From Posidonia oceanica (lineage: Eukaryota; Streptophyta; Magnoliopsida; Alismatales; Posidoniaceae), in contig JAZBRS010000029.1 of the NCBI GenBank assembly GCA_037176725.1, positions 126,017,001 to 126,081,000 on the forward strand: a stretch of 64,000 nucleotides of DNA. Reading direction: 5' to 3'. Positions within the stretch are counted from its first letter, which is position 1. Each line of letters opens with the position of its first letter. The notes under the pieces are model-generated. The model was not told the origin of the DNA and did not search any database. It worked only from the letters and a program-made list of their open reading frames with translations. Both the position numbers and the translations under genes were made by a program. This document shows positions 22,090 through 33,148 of this stretch, one piece after another.

Positions 22090-22490
22090 GTGTTGGCTGG
22101 AAAGGAAGAAGGAAGAAAAAAAGGGAGAAGGTGAAGTAGGCCGGGCTGTGTAGGGAGAAGAAAAGAAGAAAAAAAAAGAAAAAGAAAGAAGGGTGAAGTG
22201 GGCTGGCCGTGGAAAGGAAATGAAAAAGAAATGAAAAAAGGGAAGGAAGGGAGAAAGATTGGTGGGTTGGGCTGGCTGTAAGGAAATGAGAAGGAAAAAA
22301 GAAAGAAAAAGATGAGTGGGCTGGGCTGGTTGTAGGGAAATGAGAAGGAAAAAAGAAAGAAAAAGATGAGTGGGCTGGGCTGTGGTTGTGTTGGTGGGTT
22401 GTGGGGAAAATGGAGGGAAAAAAAGAAAGAAAAAGATGTGGGAAAAGAGGAAGAAAAAGAAGGGGAAAGAAAGAAGAAGAAAAATGTTAG
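22090..22490 (-). repeat. Purine-rich tract with a tandem unit of about 56 bases
   Basis: Long G/A-rich run on the plus strand. The unit GATGAGTGGGCTGGGCTG followed by a GAAATGAGAAGGAAAAAAG stretch is repeated at about 22311 and 22367 with partial copies either side. Open frames on the minus strand here are low-complexity Phe/Ser/Pro strings, not genes. Confidence 0.7.
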
Positions 22491-23043
22491 TGACTAGGAC
22501 TTTTCTAGGTTTTAAGGTGTGTTTGTTTTGAAACCACCAGAGAAAGAGAGACATTAGCAAAGAAAATTGAAAAAATGGGGTATCAACAGTAAGTGGCCGG
22601 TGGTGGTGGCTGTACGGGCGGCTCCGGGAGAGGGATCGGTTCCTGAGGCAAGCCGGGTGGTGGGGCCGTCGGTGGGAAGCGGTGGAGCTCGCGGAGGACG
22701 ACCGTGGGTGCGGCGGAGCTCAAGCCAAAGGCACTGCTGCAGCCGGCACGTTGGACGCTCACCTGAGCTGCATCTAACGTAGGACGTTGGCACAGGTAGC
22801 GTCCAACATAGGACGCAGGCTTAGGCAGCGTCTAATGTTCTAGAGGTGTTTTAGGGGTATTTTAGGGATTTTGCTTAGGAGTTCGCTCAGGTTAAGGCTT
22901 AGGCTTAGGATTGGGTAGGCTTAGGTGGTATTTAGGTGGGATTTAGGTGGGAATAGGGTTTAGGTTGGGTCTGCCATGCCACAATCCAAGCAAGCCTCCG
23001 GAGAGATCCACCAACAAACAATTGCCAAAACGGGGTGTCTACA

Positions 23044-23091
23044 GGAATCTCGAATGTCAGCCCCTATTTAAGAGTCCTGTGGCATACAATC
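23044..23091 (-). mobile_element. Sliver of LTR1b between two solo LTRs
   Basis: 48 bases left between S1 and S2. They hold a TATA-like box (CTTAAATAGG on the minus strand, 23063-23072) and the CAATC target sequence of S2 at 23087-23091. Assigned to LTR1b because it lies between nested insertions; direct similarity to LTR1a is weak. Confidence 0.45.
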
Positions 23092-23552
23092 TGTAGACAC
23101 CCCATTTTTGATCCCTTATGTTGGTGTTTCTTTCTCTCCTTAAACCCAAGCCCAATACACTCAAACCCTACACCAAGCCTTGGCCTCTTAAACCCTAGAA
23201 AACCCTAGGCCCACTAAGCCCATTTACGGCCCACAACCAGCCCATAATCAATCTACTAATCCCACTACACCACAAAAGCCCCAAGCCTTTATCCCTCTCC
23301 AAGCCTTTCTTCCCATTTTTCTTTCAACCAAGCCCAAGCCCACTACACCATCAGGCCCAAAGTCCTTTGTTTTTTTCTCTCTTCTCTGCTGACCACCCTC
23401 TTCCTTTCTTTTGGCAGCACAACCCCTCACGACCTCTGCTCACCACTTCACAGCCACACCAACACTGCAACCCATCTCATGCACCTCAGCACCAACACAA
23501 CACCACCTTACCCATGAACCACCTTACTGCACACCACACCAATTGATCCACC
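23092..23552 (+). mobile_element. Solo LTR S2, left part
   Basis: Starts TGTAGACACCCCATTTTTG immediately after CAATC (23087-23091). The LTR resumes at 37517 after the E2 insertion. Sequence is C/A-rich U3 with many AAGCCCA and CACACC runs. The last five bases (CCACC, 23548-23552) are the E2 target duplication. Confidence 0.85.
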
Positions 23553-26089
23553 TGTAGACACCCCAATTTTGTAGTCCTTCGTCGGCAGTTTTTTTCTCCC
23601 AAGGATGTCCTCGGTCATGCCGGCCCCCCACTAATTCACCAATCCCGAAACCAATCCCAGACTAAGCCTAAACCTAAGCCTTGTCCAAAACCAATTCTAA
23701 ACCTAAGCCTTGTCCAAAACTAAGCCTAAACCTAAGCCTTGTCCAAAAACTAGCCTTGTCCTAAACCAAGCCTAAACCCAAGTCAAAGCCCAAGCTCAAC
23801 CAAAATCTAACCCAAATACCAAAATATATCCAAAAATATTCTCTAGGTCGTTGGACGCTGGATGTGTCTGCATCTTATGTAAGACGCAAGAAGGCTAGCG
23901 TTTAACACCATCCAGCTCTTTGGGGGTGTTGGACACTACCTGTGGCAGCGTCTTACGTAAGACGCCGCTCAGGTAGGCGTCCAACACACCGAGACTGACA
24001 GAGATCGATTTTGGAATTCCAAACAACTCCCAAGTGCAAATACCATTGAACCCCCGTCCAAAACACATTTCCATCCATATCCCACGACCCTTCGTTTCCA
24101 ATTCCCACGTTACAATCCCATGTAGCCATACAAAAGAGATTTCTCATCTCCTTTTGGAGGAGGCACCCATTTTCCTAGGAGGAAACCCATTTCCAGAGAG
24201 GATTCCAAAAGCTAACCACAGCCCACACACCCTTGAATTCACTCACCTCCGGCCACCTCGAGCCTCCTGTGACACAACCGGACCTACCCAGCCGCTTATC
24301 GCCGCCTGAGCCACCACAGTATCCGCCGAAGAGAACCGCCGGCGAAGGGAAGCCACACCAAACGCCAAAGTAGATAAGTGCGCTCCTTCACTTAGCATAG
24401 AATTTTATTCCTTACATCGTGAATACTAGTTTCAATGCATGTTATATAGGTTTTTCTTCTCATATACCTCTGTTAGCCATTATTTGCATTTTCCGGTGAT
24501 GGGTTCCAGCCATGTGAGACTGCCGGTCATTGAGCTTGGCCGAGAACCCATCCCCCCATTACTTGCATCCCAAGGTCTCTCATGACCTTCCCGAACCTCC
24601 ACGATGAGCCATAGCTGAGCTCCGTGAGCTCTCCGGTCCTCAAATGGTTGGAGAACTCACCGGATTCTGGCGAGAGGCAAGTGGAGGTGGGGAGGACGTT
24701 TCATGCATTCATTTTTTATAATAATTGCATGTTTATTTTCGTTGTTGTCTACTCTTGCTTGTTGAGTGTCTTTTGTTTCGATTCGATCCGGTTTGAAGGG
24801 ATTTTCAAATCAAATGCTCTGTCAGTGCTTTGGACATTGACTCTGGTGCATCCAACGTTGGACGCTGCCAAGGCCAGCATCCAACGTCCTGATGTTTATT
24901 TTTGCATATTTTCGTTTACAATAATGTTTTATACATCTTCAGATGGTTTATCCATGCCACATACAGTCTATTTTGCTTTATCCCAACCATGTTTCTATTA
25001 TAAAAGCATCTGAATTGGAAATATGCTTTCTTCCTTGAGTTTTACCATGAAATCTGTTTACAGGGTGTAAGACGCCCATTGTTGCAGCGTCTTATGTTGG
25101 ACGCTGTATTCAGTAGCGTCCAACACTTCTGTTCAGATTTCAATGACTTTTACTTCACAAATTGCCTTTCAATAACATTTGAGATCTGATGTTTGGTGTT
25201 TGCAGTTGGCCCAAATCTATTTCACACATGATTTAAACTTTCAACTGATCTCCTTGGATTTATTTACTTAGGGGTTTATTTGACTCATTTGCCATATTGT
25301 CTTACGCCCTCGATTGGTTTCTTTGAATTGATCTTTTGAGAATGTTTGAATGGGTTTGGAAATTGATGTTAGATTACTTGTCATAAATTTATATCATATT
25401 CCAAGTGTTTTTCCTGGCTTACATGAGTTAGATGATATGTCTGTAAGTTTTCAGCCCAACTATAATAACACATTTGAACTTCATGCGTTAGACGCAGCAG
25501 TCCTTGCGTCTAACGTTGGATGCTGTGCATCCCAGCGTCCAATAGTTCCAGTAGACAGAATTTTGGTTTTGGCTTTTCAATATTGATTCTGGGCATGTAT
25601 GTTTATGTTTTGATTTCCCAGACTGGTCTGCATGTTTACAGTAGTCCCAAGGCTTTCAACTCTTGTTTTTCGGCATGTTTTTAGAGGCATTTAGTATATT
25701 TTAAAAGGCATATAGCATGTTTTCACTTGACATAGCATAATCATCCTTGGGCGTACATTAAATGGCATCATTGCCAACATTTAGCCACAAACGAGCGGAA
25801 TAGCCCAGAAAGACCGACTCTCTTGGGCGCATGGGGGTGTCTAACACCTTCCCCATGCGTAATAGGAGTCCTTGCCTGATTCTCTAGCTCGCAATGACCT
25901 TGTGTCATATCCTTTTTATTTTTATCATTTTACAAGTTTTCCAGTTTTCCTCGTCTTTCCTGATTCCAAAATAGACTAGGTGGCGACTCCAAATTTTATT
26001 TTCTTTTCTTCAGCTTTCGCTGTTTTTTACATCTTTTTTGCCGTGACCAACGAATCAGCACGTTCGAGCCGTTCGATCGCATGGTTACA
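23553..26089 (+). mobile_element. 5' LTR of E2
   Basis: 2,537 bases from TGTAGACACCCCAATTTTG to GCATGGTTACA. Modules are centred near 23878, 23956, 24856, 25095 and 25514. The G/C-rich leader near 24180-24365 is followed by only a weak donor-like AAA|GTAGAT (24370). The stem-loop (CGCATGGGG...CCCCATGCG) is at 25828-25858, and the PBS-like TGGCGACTCC is at 25981-25990, 99 bases before the LTR end. Confidence 0.92.
23928..23985 (+). repeat. 58-base composite palindrome in E2 5' LTR
   Basis: GTTGGACACTACCTG pairs with CAGGTAGGCGTCCAAC around a central GCGTCTTACGTAAGACGC that is itself a perfect 18-base palindrome. The 3' LTR copy (35343-35400) keeps GGACGC in the left arm but has one change in the centre. 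As RNA it could fold into one long stem with a small internal loop. Confidence 0.85.
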
Positions 26090-26094
26090 GAAAC

Positions 26095-26117
26095 TGGCTA
26101 CTTTGCTGGGGATAACC
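26095..26117 (+). other. Primer binding site of E2 (mutated)
   Basis: TGGCTACTTTGCTGGGGATA begins 5 bases after the LTR end. Compared with TGGCGACTCCGCT in E1 it differs at several positions. Confidence 0.7.
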
Positions 26118-27272
26118 AGACTCCAACTTTCGTTTTCACTTTTCCGCTTAGTGGCTTTCTCCAGTTTGCATGATTGCTCGCATGTGTTTCCTTTACTTGC
26201 TTGCCTTGTTATCCATGCGTTGATATCTTGCTTTGTATCATGTTTATATGCCTATCTTACACATATGCCATGCCATGCTGTACATGCTTTTGATGTGTTG
26301 AGTGTTTTCCTTTTCACAAATCATGTTACAACACTTGCACATGCCAGGTACATGCCTTTTGAAGTGTTGTGTTTGATGTTTACATGTCATATTTGGGTGT
26401 TTTCTTCCCTTTTTACAAGTAAACCTAGGGATAATTAGAGACATGATTGCTTTCCTCCTTGGTTTAATAAAAAAATAAAATAAAAAATGAAAGGACAAAT
26501 AAGAATGTACCCTAGGCAAAACTAGAGCCATACATTCACATCTACCCCTATGGTTTAAAGAAAAATGAAATGACAAATAAAAATGTACCCTAGGCATAAC
26601 TAGAGCCAAACATTCACATTCATCCCCATGGTTGATAAAAAATCAAGTAAAAAACATCGAGCATACTTGCATACATGATCATACTAGGGGCATGCATATT
26701 GTCTCCTCTGAGTCCGCCCATCAGTCTACGAAGGATAGTCTCGGTCTTTTGTTCCATGGCTATTAGCATGGGACGAGTTCCCGATCTGTCTCCCCTCGTC
26801 TGGGGTCGTGTCGGTGTTAGTATGAGCTCGCTGCTACAGTAGGAGTTGAAGCTCCCAACGCACCACTAGTTCTCTGCCTGGGCCTTAGCCAGGATTTAGA
26901 ACGGGCACCTGCTTTCTACCCTTGAGTCGGAGACCTATATATCCTTGTGAGAATCCGAAGTAGAATATCTACTAGGACACACTTACATTGGTGAGAGAGA
27001 GCATATTAGAAAGCATTCATATACATCATGCCACACTAATAACATTTGTATTTGTCTTGTCGAGATCTGACATTTGTTTTTGTGTGTTGTTACAGGTTAG
27101 AGAGTGAGTTCCTTAGTCGGAGTTCGAGCCGTTCCTTTTTCCGATACCCCTATAGCGATATTTTCTCAACCATCTTTTCCCAAGTTATTCGTTGTTTCCG
27201 ACGATAGCTCCCCGTAGGTCTCATCCTTTTGGTTTTCGCCGCAGCCCTATCCACACTTGCTCACGGTCAGCC
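26118..27272 (+). other. 5' leader of E2
   Basis: Non-coding. A direct duplication of about 75 bases containing AATGTACCCTAGGC and ACTAGAGCCA is at 26500-26640. 26700-26960 matches the E1 leader near 15240-15500. An acceptor-like TTACAG|GTTAG is at 27091-27100. Minus-strand frames here are not supported as genes. Confidence 0.65.
27091..27095 (+). other. Splice-acceptor-like site upstream of E2 gag
   Basis: A T-rich stretch ending GTTGTTACAG precedes GTTAGAGAGTGAGTTCC; the gag Met is at 27273. E1 has the matching site at 15086-15090 on the minus strand. Confidence 0.5.
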
Positions 27273-29899
27273 ATGGCCCAGCGCGTTAGCGAGCCTTCAC
27301 TTTCGGTTGCTTTGGAGGATGTCTCGAAGTTGACTCCTTACTCCTTTGCTGTCACTTCTGCTGTTCCTTCCTATCAGGCATTCCAGTCTCAGGCGCATGG
27401 GAGCTTCACTCTGCTCATCTTGGGGTGTTGGCAGACTTTTGCTAGTTTGGGGTCTGTCACCGAGTCTGTTTCAGTGATCGCCACTCGTGCTCCGAATTTC
27501 CAGTTCACTGCTCCCCTTACTCAGGGCTTCGATACTTTTGGCACCCACTCTGCTGAGTCCTCTTCTATTGTAGGATCCTTCCCTTTTGGACAATCTGTGT
27601 CCCAGCCACTTCTGACCTCTGGTCCCTCATTGATCCTGCATTTCAGTCTTCCCATTGACGGGACTCCTGACGAGCAGTATCAGAATATGATGGAGATGGC
27701 CCAGACACTGCAGGGCATGGCTCTGTCTATTCGCCTACTTGTAGTTTCAACTACTCCTGAGTTCCCTCAATAGCCATTTTCGTTGTTTCAGGCACACCCT
27801 ACTACACCTCCGCTTGAGCCATCGCCCCAGCTTCTCACTACACCAGCGATGGGGGCGACATCCATGCCTTTAGCACAGACACTACTTAGTGCACAATATC
27901 CACCTCTGGTATCTGGTGGCCACCCCCTTGGGCTGGCAGGAGCACAGTACGTGCAGAACCCGTTGCTTGGCACCATACCAGTGCAGCAGTTGTTGCTCCC
28001 TCATTCTACACCCTACACAGCACAGTCTTCTGCATATCCCTATCTTGTGCCCCCATAGGTCCTGCCTCCATCAGGCATACCACTTCCTTCAGTACCATCA
28101 CATGGGTACGCTGACCCTCGCGCCATGGCACTAGGTGGCACGATGGTAGATTCAGAGGATCCCTTAGGGGTAGCCTATTTAGTGTACGTGGCTCCTGTCC
28201 TACCTGCACAATCATCATCGGTAGCATCCTTAGATACATTCCTTGCTAGAGCGGGGGATCTAGAGAGAGCACAACTATCATTGCAGGGCGGAGACCGCCG
28301 GCCTTATCAGTTTCGGGACCTCTATTATTTCCTAGAGGCAGTATCCCGGCAAATTTCCATGTCCTGGAATTCGAGAAGTATAACGGTAAGGGTTGCCCAA
28401 TCTTACATCTCTGGGCATACTACGGAGACCTTACTTAGCTTTAGACTAACGATAGGCACTTGATCCGCCTATTCCAGAAGAGGCTGACTGGCCCCGTGCT
28501 CAAGTGGTTCACTTCCCTTGACATGGCCAAGATCTGGACTTGGAACGACCTCAGTTAGGCATTCCTGGAGCAGTACTCCTTCAACCTCGACTTGATCCCA
28601 AAGCGCGAGGATCTTGTCTCCACTAGGTAGAGACCTCACGAGCCATTTGGGGAGTATGTTGGCCGTTGGCACACCCTTGCCTCACAAGTTCGAGATAGGC
28701 CCTTCGATGAGGAATCTATTGAGATTATCATTCGAGGTGCGCAGCCAGACATAGGGGGCTTGTTGAGCATCTAGCCTATCACCACATTCTCATCTTTGAT
28801 TCGGGCAGGCGCCTGCGTGGAAGGCTCACTCTGTAGCGGTAGCTTTCCCGCACTATCTGTATTTGCCAAACACAATAGTGGCAATAGTAGCAACAACAGC
28901 GGCAACAACAACCACAAGAGAAGTGATCCTCCGAAGCCCTCTTTTGCATATGTTCAGCCCCATGCCACACCAATCAATATGGTGGCTCAACCCAGTCTGA
29001 GTCTGGTTGTATATGCTCCAACACCTAGGACACCCACACCACACATCACTCCAACCACCCAACCGGTGTATCCTGCTCCACCAGTCCGGCAAGGATGCAA
29101 GGGGCAAAGACGGCCTCAACACGCTCCACACAACTATACTCCATTGGTTGAGCCTTTGAGTGTAGTCTTTCTCAAGGTCGCGTCACTCCTGAGGCTTCCC
29201 GAGGTTCACCCACCGCCGAGTCCTCTTCTGCATTGGTACAACACAAACCTCTTTTGTAGTTTCTATCGAATTGCGGGGCACTCGACTGACGACTGTTATA
29301 CATTGCGGAACGTGATTCAGGATTTGATTGACTGCAAGGTCATCATTATTGACGCTCAGGAGGCAGCCTCCACTCCAGTGCCACCACCTGTACCCACACT
29401 TGGCCTTGCACCTCAGCACCCCAACATAGTCAGCCAACTCTTGCCTCCACACTCGAGCTCGGGAGGCGGCGGGCCCTCAGGAGTTCATTGTGTCTTTCCT
29501 TTTGAGCCTGCCACATCAGTAATGGATCCCTTTTCTTTGATTCACCGCATTTCTGAGTTTTTTCCTGCACACTTGTATCAGTCGGCTCTCGCTAGTTCCA
29601 AGTTGGCAATTCACATGATACGATTGACCGCGGAGTTGGAGCGCACCGCTGCGCCATCCGCCACATCATCCCAAGCTCAGTCTCCTATCCATCTGTCGGC
29701 CCGACCTCAACCAGGGCCTTCTCCCTTAGCTCAGTACCCATCTCAGTCAGTTCCCTCTCCTGCTAGCCTGCCTTTAGCCCCGTTGGAGCTAGCAGCGCAC
29801 ACCCCACTGGTCATCAACCTGACTAAAGACACCCACCATGTTCCATATGATTATGCCACAGAAGTGTGCGCAGAAGTCACACGGTCTGGGAGGGTGTAA
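27273..29899 (+). pseudogene. gag (E2)
   Basis: Starts at the Met at 27273 (MAQRVSEPSLS). The N-terminal 166 residues are Pro/Ser/Thr-rich and end at a TAG (27771). Further pieces lie at 27783-28058 and 28125-28463. 28460-28770 encodes the capsid-like segment (LTGPVLKWFTSLDM) interrupted by three TAG codons, at least two at Gln positions of E3. 28796-29899 is open and has an Asn/Ser/Gly tract, then a knuckle-like CSFYRIAGHSTDDC (about 29254-29297), and ends in the shared YDYATEVCAEVTRSGRV. The frame terminates at the deletion junction. Confidence 0.85.
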
Positions 29900-31143
29900 C
29901 AGCCACCAACTCTGACATCCAGACCTTCCTAGAGTCTGACAGATTTCCGCCCAGTGCTTCAGTGGTCGACAAGAAGACTTTGGCGCGTTTAGCGTCAAGA
30001 TATGTGCTAGGAGCAGGACACCTTTATAGGAGATCCTACAATCAGATGCTCCTTCGCTGTGTGGACAAGACAAAAGTCGACACATTGATGCTCCAAATTC
30101 ATGCAGGGACATGCGACCCTCATATGAACGGTGTGTTGCTAACGAAGAAGATCATGCTTCAGGACTATTTTTGGTCGACCATGGAGGCAGATTGCTGTCA
30201 GTTTATGCATAGATACCACAACTGCCAGATTCATGGGAACTTCATTCATGCTCCCCCACAGCAGTTGCACAGCATGTCGTCACCATGGTCCTTCTCTACA
30301 TGGGGAATTGACATCATCGGGACTATTCAACCTGCAGCCTCCAATGGTCATCACTTTATCCTAGTAGCGATTGATTACTTCACCAAGTGGGTGGAGGTGG
30401 CCTCGTACAAGACTATCACAGCCGCAGCAACGGAAAAGTTCATCAGGAACAACATCATTGCCCGGTACGGGGTCCCGCACGCCATCATATCTGATAACGG
30501 CAAGAACTTCATAACCCAGACGATTGAGGACTATCACCAGAGTTTCAAGATTAAGTACCATAGATCCTCACCTTATTAGCCGCAGATGAATGGCGCAGTT
30601 AAGTCAGCCAACAAAAATCTTGTGAAGATCCTGAAGAAAATGGCTGAGACTCATAAGGACTGGCATGATAAGCTTCCATATGCCCTTTGGGCATACAGAA
30701 TGTTAGTTCGGACATCAACAGGGGTAACTCCATATTCACTTGTGTATGGCATGGAGGCTGTTTTGCCCATTGAGGTAGATATCCCATCACTCCGGATCCT
30801 ACGAGAAGCTGAGCTGGAGGAGGCAGAATGGATTGAAGACCGCTGCATCCAGTTGAATCTGATCGATGAGCACAGATTACAGGCTATGCATCATGCCCAA
30901 TGCTATCAAAGGCGCCTGGCCAGAGCTTATCAGAAGAAGGTTAGACCCCGACATCTCACGCCTGGTGACCTAGTTTTGCGAGCAATCCATCTTCCTGACA
31001 TCCGTGGCAAATTCAGGTCCAATTGGCACAGCCCTTTCATTGTCAAGCAAATCTTCTCCGGTGGTGCGGCGATTCTTGAGGATATGGACCAGGTTGAGCA
31101 ATCAGGGCCGGTCAATTCTTGCTACCTCAAGAAGTACTACTAA
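29866..31143 (+). pseudogene. Integrase (E2), catalytically dead
   Basis: Follows the internal deletion. From N to C: spacer, the zinc-binding region (HLYRRSYNQMLLRC to HNCQIHG), and the DDE core with WGIDIIG (first Asp) and ISDNGKNF (second Asp). A TAG near 30577 interrupts it. The expected Glu is replaced by Lys (NGAVKSANKN; E3 has NGAVESANKN). The C-terminal part (30586-31143) includes MAETHKDWHDKLPYALWAYR and ends LKKYY-stop. No chromodomain is visible. The normal role is insertion of element DNA; this copy has lost an essential residue. Confidence 0.9.
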
Positions 31144-33148
31144 TGACCTGAGGCATGTATCCTTGCCTTGCAGAGTTTTCTTCTTTTCTGTTTTATTCCA
31201 TGCATTCATTGCTTCACAGTCATGCATTTGAAAATTGCATCTGCATACATTCTTAATGTTGCATACTCTCCTTTTTTTTAGCATCCTTGCAGCATGCAAA
31301 ATCAACATGCATTTATAGCAGCATTAGTTAAAAAATAAATCAATCAAAATCAATCGTCTCCATTCGTGATAAAAAAAAAAATTCAATCATTCTCATTCAT
31401 GATAAAAAAGCAAAAATCATCCCCATTCATAATAATCATGCCTAATGATGAAAATCGAAATAGCTAGCCTGCTTTAGAAAGAGTTTGTTCCTCCTCAGTT
31501 AACACTACCTAGATGCCCTAGCAAGAGAGGGAGCCATCATCCAATAAAAAACAGAGCGAAATGTCCAAACTCCTCATAGGACCTATACCTCTAGAGGGAG
31601 AGAAAATGATAGGTCATGAGTGAGAGTGAAAGCAAAAAAAAAAGGGAAGAAAAAAAAAGAGAGAAAAGAAAAGAAAAAGATCAAAGGAAAAATCAATAAA
31701 AAAAAATCAATCAATGAAAGGACATAAAAAAAGGAAGACAGAAGTCGAAGATAGAAGTCAGCCCTATAGATAGAGGTGAGCAGAATATCCCTATCCCTAC
31801 GACTATCTTGGAAAGGAGTTGGAGCATACGCCTGGAAAGCCCACAAATCCTATAGGGACTAGCCACCCCTGTCTTGCAGTAGCTCCCCAGCACCAGACCA
31901 GGCGTTTTTACTTCCAAGCCAGGGATAGAGTAAACCTATAAACCTATGAGAGAGTAAAAAAAAATGAAAATGAAAAATAAAAGAGTTGGTGTAGGACCTA
32001 GAGAGTTTGGCATGGAGCTTTGTTTCTCACCACATCACCAGACACACCACCCTCTAAGACACCATCCATTCTAGAGAGCCACCTACAGTCTAGGAGTTCA
32101 GATAGAGTCTCTTGAGTTGAGGACTACTCTTTCCTATATAGCAGGCGTTCCTAACATTCCAAATGCTGAGGGCAACATGCATCTACAAACAAAATTGCAT
32201 AAGTCATGCATAAAAAATAAAATTTGCACAAGTCATGCATCTACAACAAAAAGTTTGCATACATCATCCATCTACAACAAAAGTTTGCATAAATCATGCA
32301 TCTATAGCAAAAGTTGCATAAATCATGCATCTTCAACAGAAATTGCATAAATCATGCTTATTCAACACAAATAAATCAATCATGCGCCAAATCTTGTATA
32401 AATCATGCATGCATCAATAACTTCTCTACTCTCCCTTTTGACTTTGCAAGCCATCATACAGTTCTCGACCAGAGGCAGGTCAACTGCTTTCTGGATGAAC
32501 TAGTTGGGACAGTTCTTCCACCAGAGGCGTCTCTCCTTGGTTTTATCCTCTAGTATCGGGCTGGTAGTCCTAACTGCCCAGATGACGTCCGTCAAAGTGT
32601 CTGGCGTTCTTGTAGGCAAGCACAATAATCTTGTCTGGAGTTTCCTTCCCTGGGTTGGTACCCCAGACTACTCGTTTGACATCCGTTATATTGTCCAACT
32701 TTCCAGCAGACGAGTTTGATGACTTGTCGCCACTCCACTTGATTGATAGACTCGTTGGTCCCTCACCTTTTTTCCTTCATACCAGGGACATCTGTATCAC
32801 CCATTGGTATCGTCTTATCCTCTGCATATGGGCTGACACCCCTAACTGTCATGGGATAGTCTACAGACCTCTACTCCACCTTCGGGTGTGATATTCCCGT
32901 TACTTTGTGGCATCTTGGGTGATAGGTCTTGTGACTGGACACCGCCCCTCTAGTCTGACAGCTTCGCTGACTTATCATTCCTCTCTCGATATCAGGGGCA
33001 TCTTTGGCTGCCTGTTGGTATCATGCCCCTCTCCGAGCAAGTTTGGACTAATCGCCAACTTATTACCAGACATCATAATAGCATTTCACACTCTGCATGC
33101 ATCTCCATTAGGACCAGCATGGCATACTCAGTGATACACATCTTCCTC
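31144..33148 (+). repeat. 3' untranslated region of E2, part 1
   Basis: No coding signal. It holds A-rich and GA-rich runs (31360-31720), a block with GAGAGTTTGGCATGGAGCTT near 32005 that has a reverse match in E3 near 47090, and imperfect ~30-base repeats with CATGCATCTACAACAAAAGTTTGCATA (in pieces) at about 32165-32415. Repeats of the CTGGTAGTCCTAACTGCCC type at 32550-32720 are also seen in E0. Confidence 0.7.

Larger units (their letters stand above)
18688..23043 (-). mobile_element. Reverse Tat/Ogre solo LTR (S1)
   Basis: A 4,356-base LTR. On the minus strand it starts TGTAGACACCCCGTTTTGG (at 23043) and ends GATAGCTACA (at 18688), with no internal region attached. It contains a module copy in U3 (22765-22840), a purine-rich tract, a G/C-rich leader with donor-like GCAG|GTAACT (21443-21450), the degenerate TTGCATTTAGGTCC-type repeats, a conserved block around 19500-19620, the stem-loop near 18955-18985 and the PBS-like GGAGTCGCCA (18794-18803). 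Flanks GTAAG and GGAAT agree at only 3 of 5 positions, so the target duplication is decayed or absent. It is of the same subfamily as S2. Confidence 0.75.

Noticed and set aside
22042..22560. A 172-residue Phe/Ser/Pro-rich minus-strand frame
   Set aside because: Translation of a purine-rich tandem repeat within S1; no start context or domain.
18683..23048. GTAAG/GGAAT as a target duplication of S1
   Set aside because: Only 3 of 5 bases agree, too weak to claim; S1 is kept as a solo LTR on its ends only.
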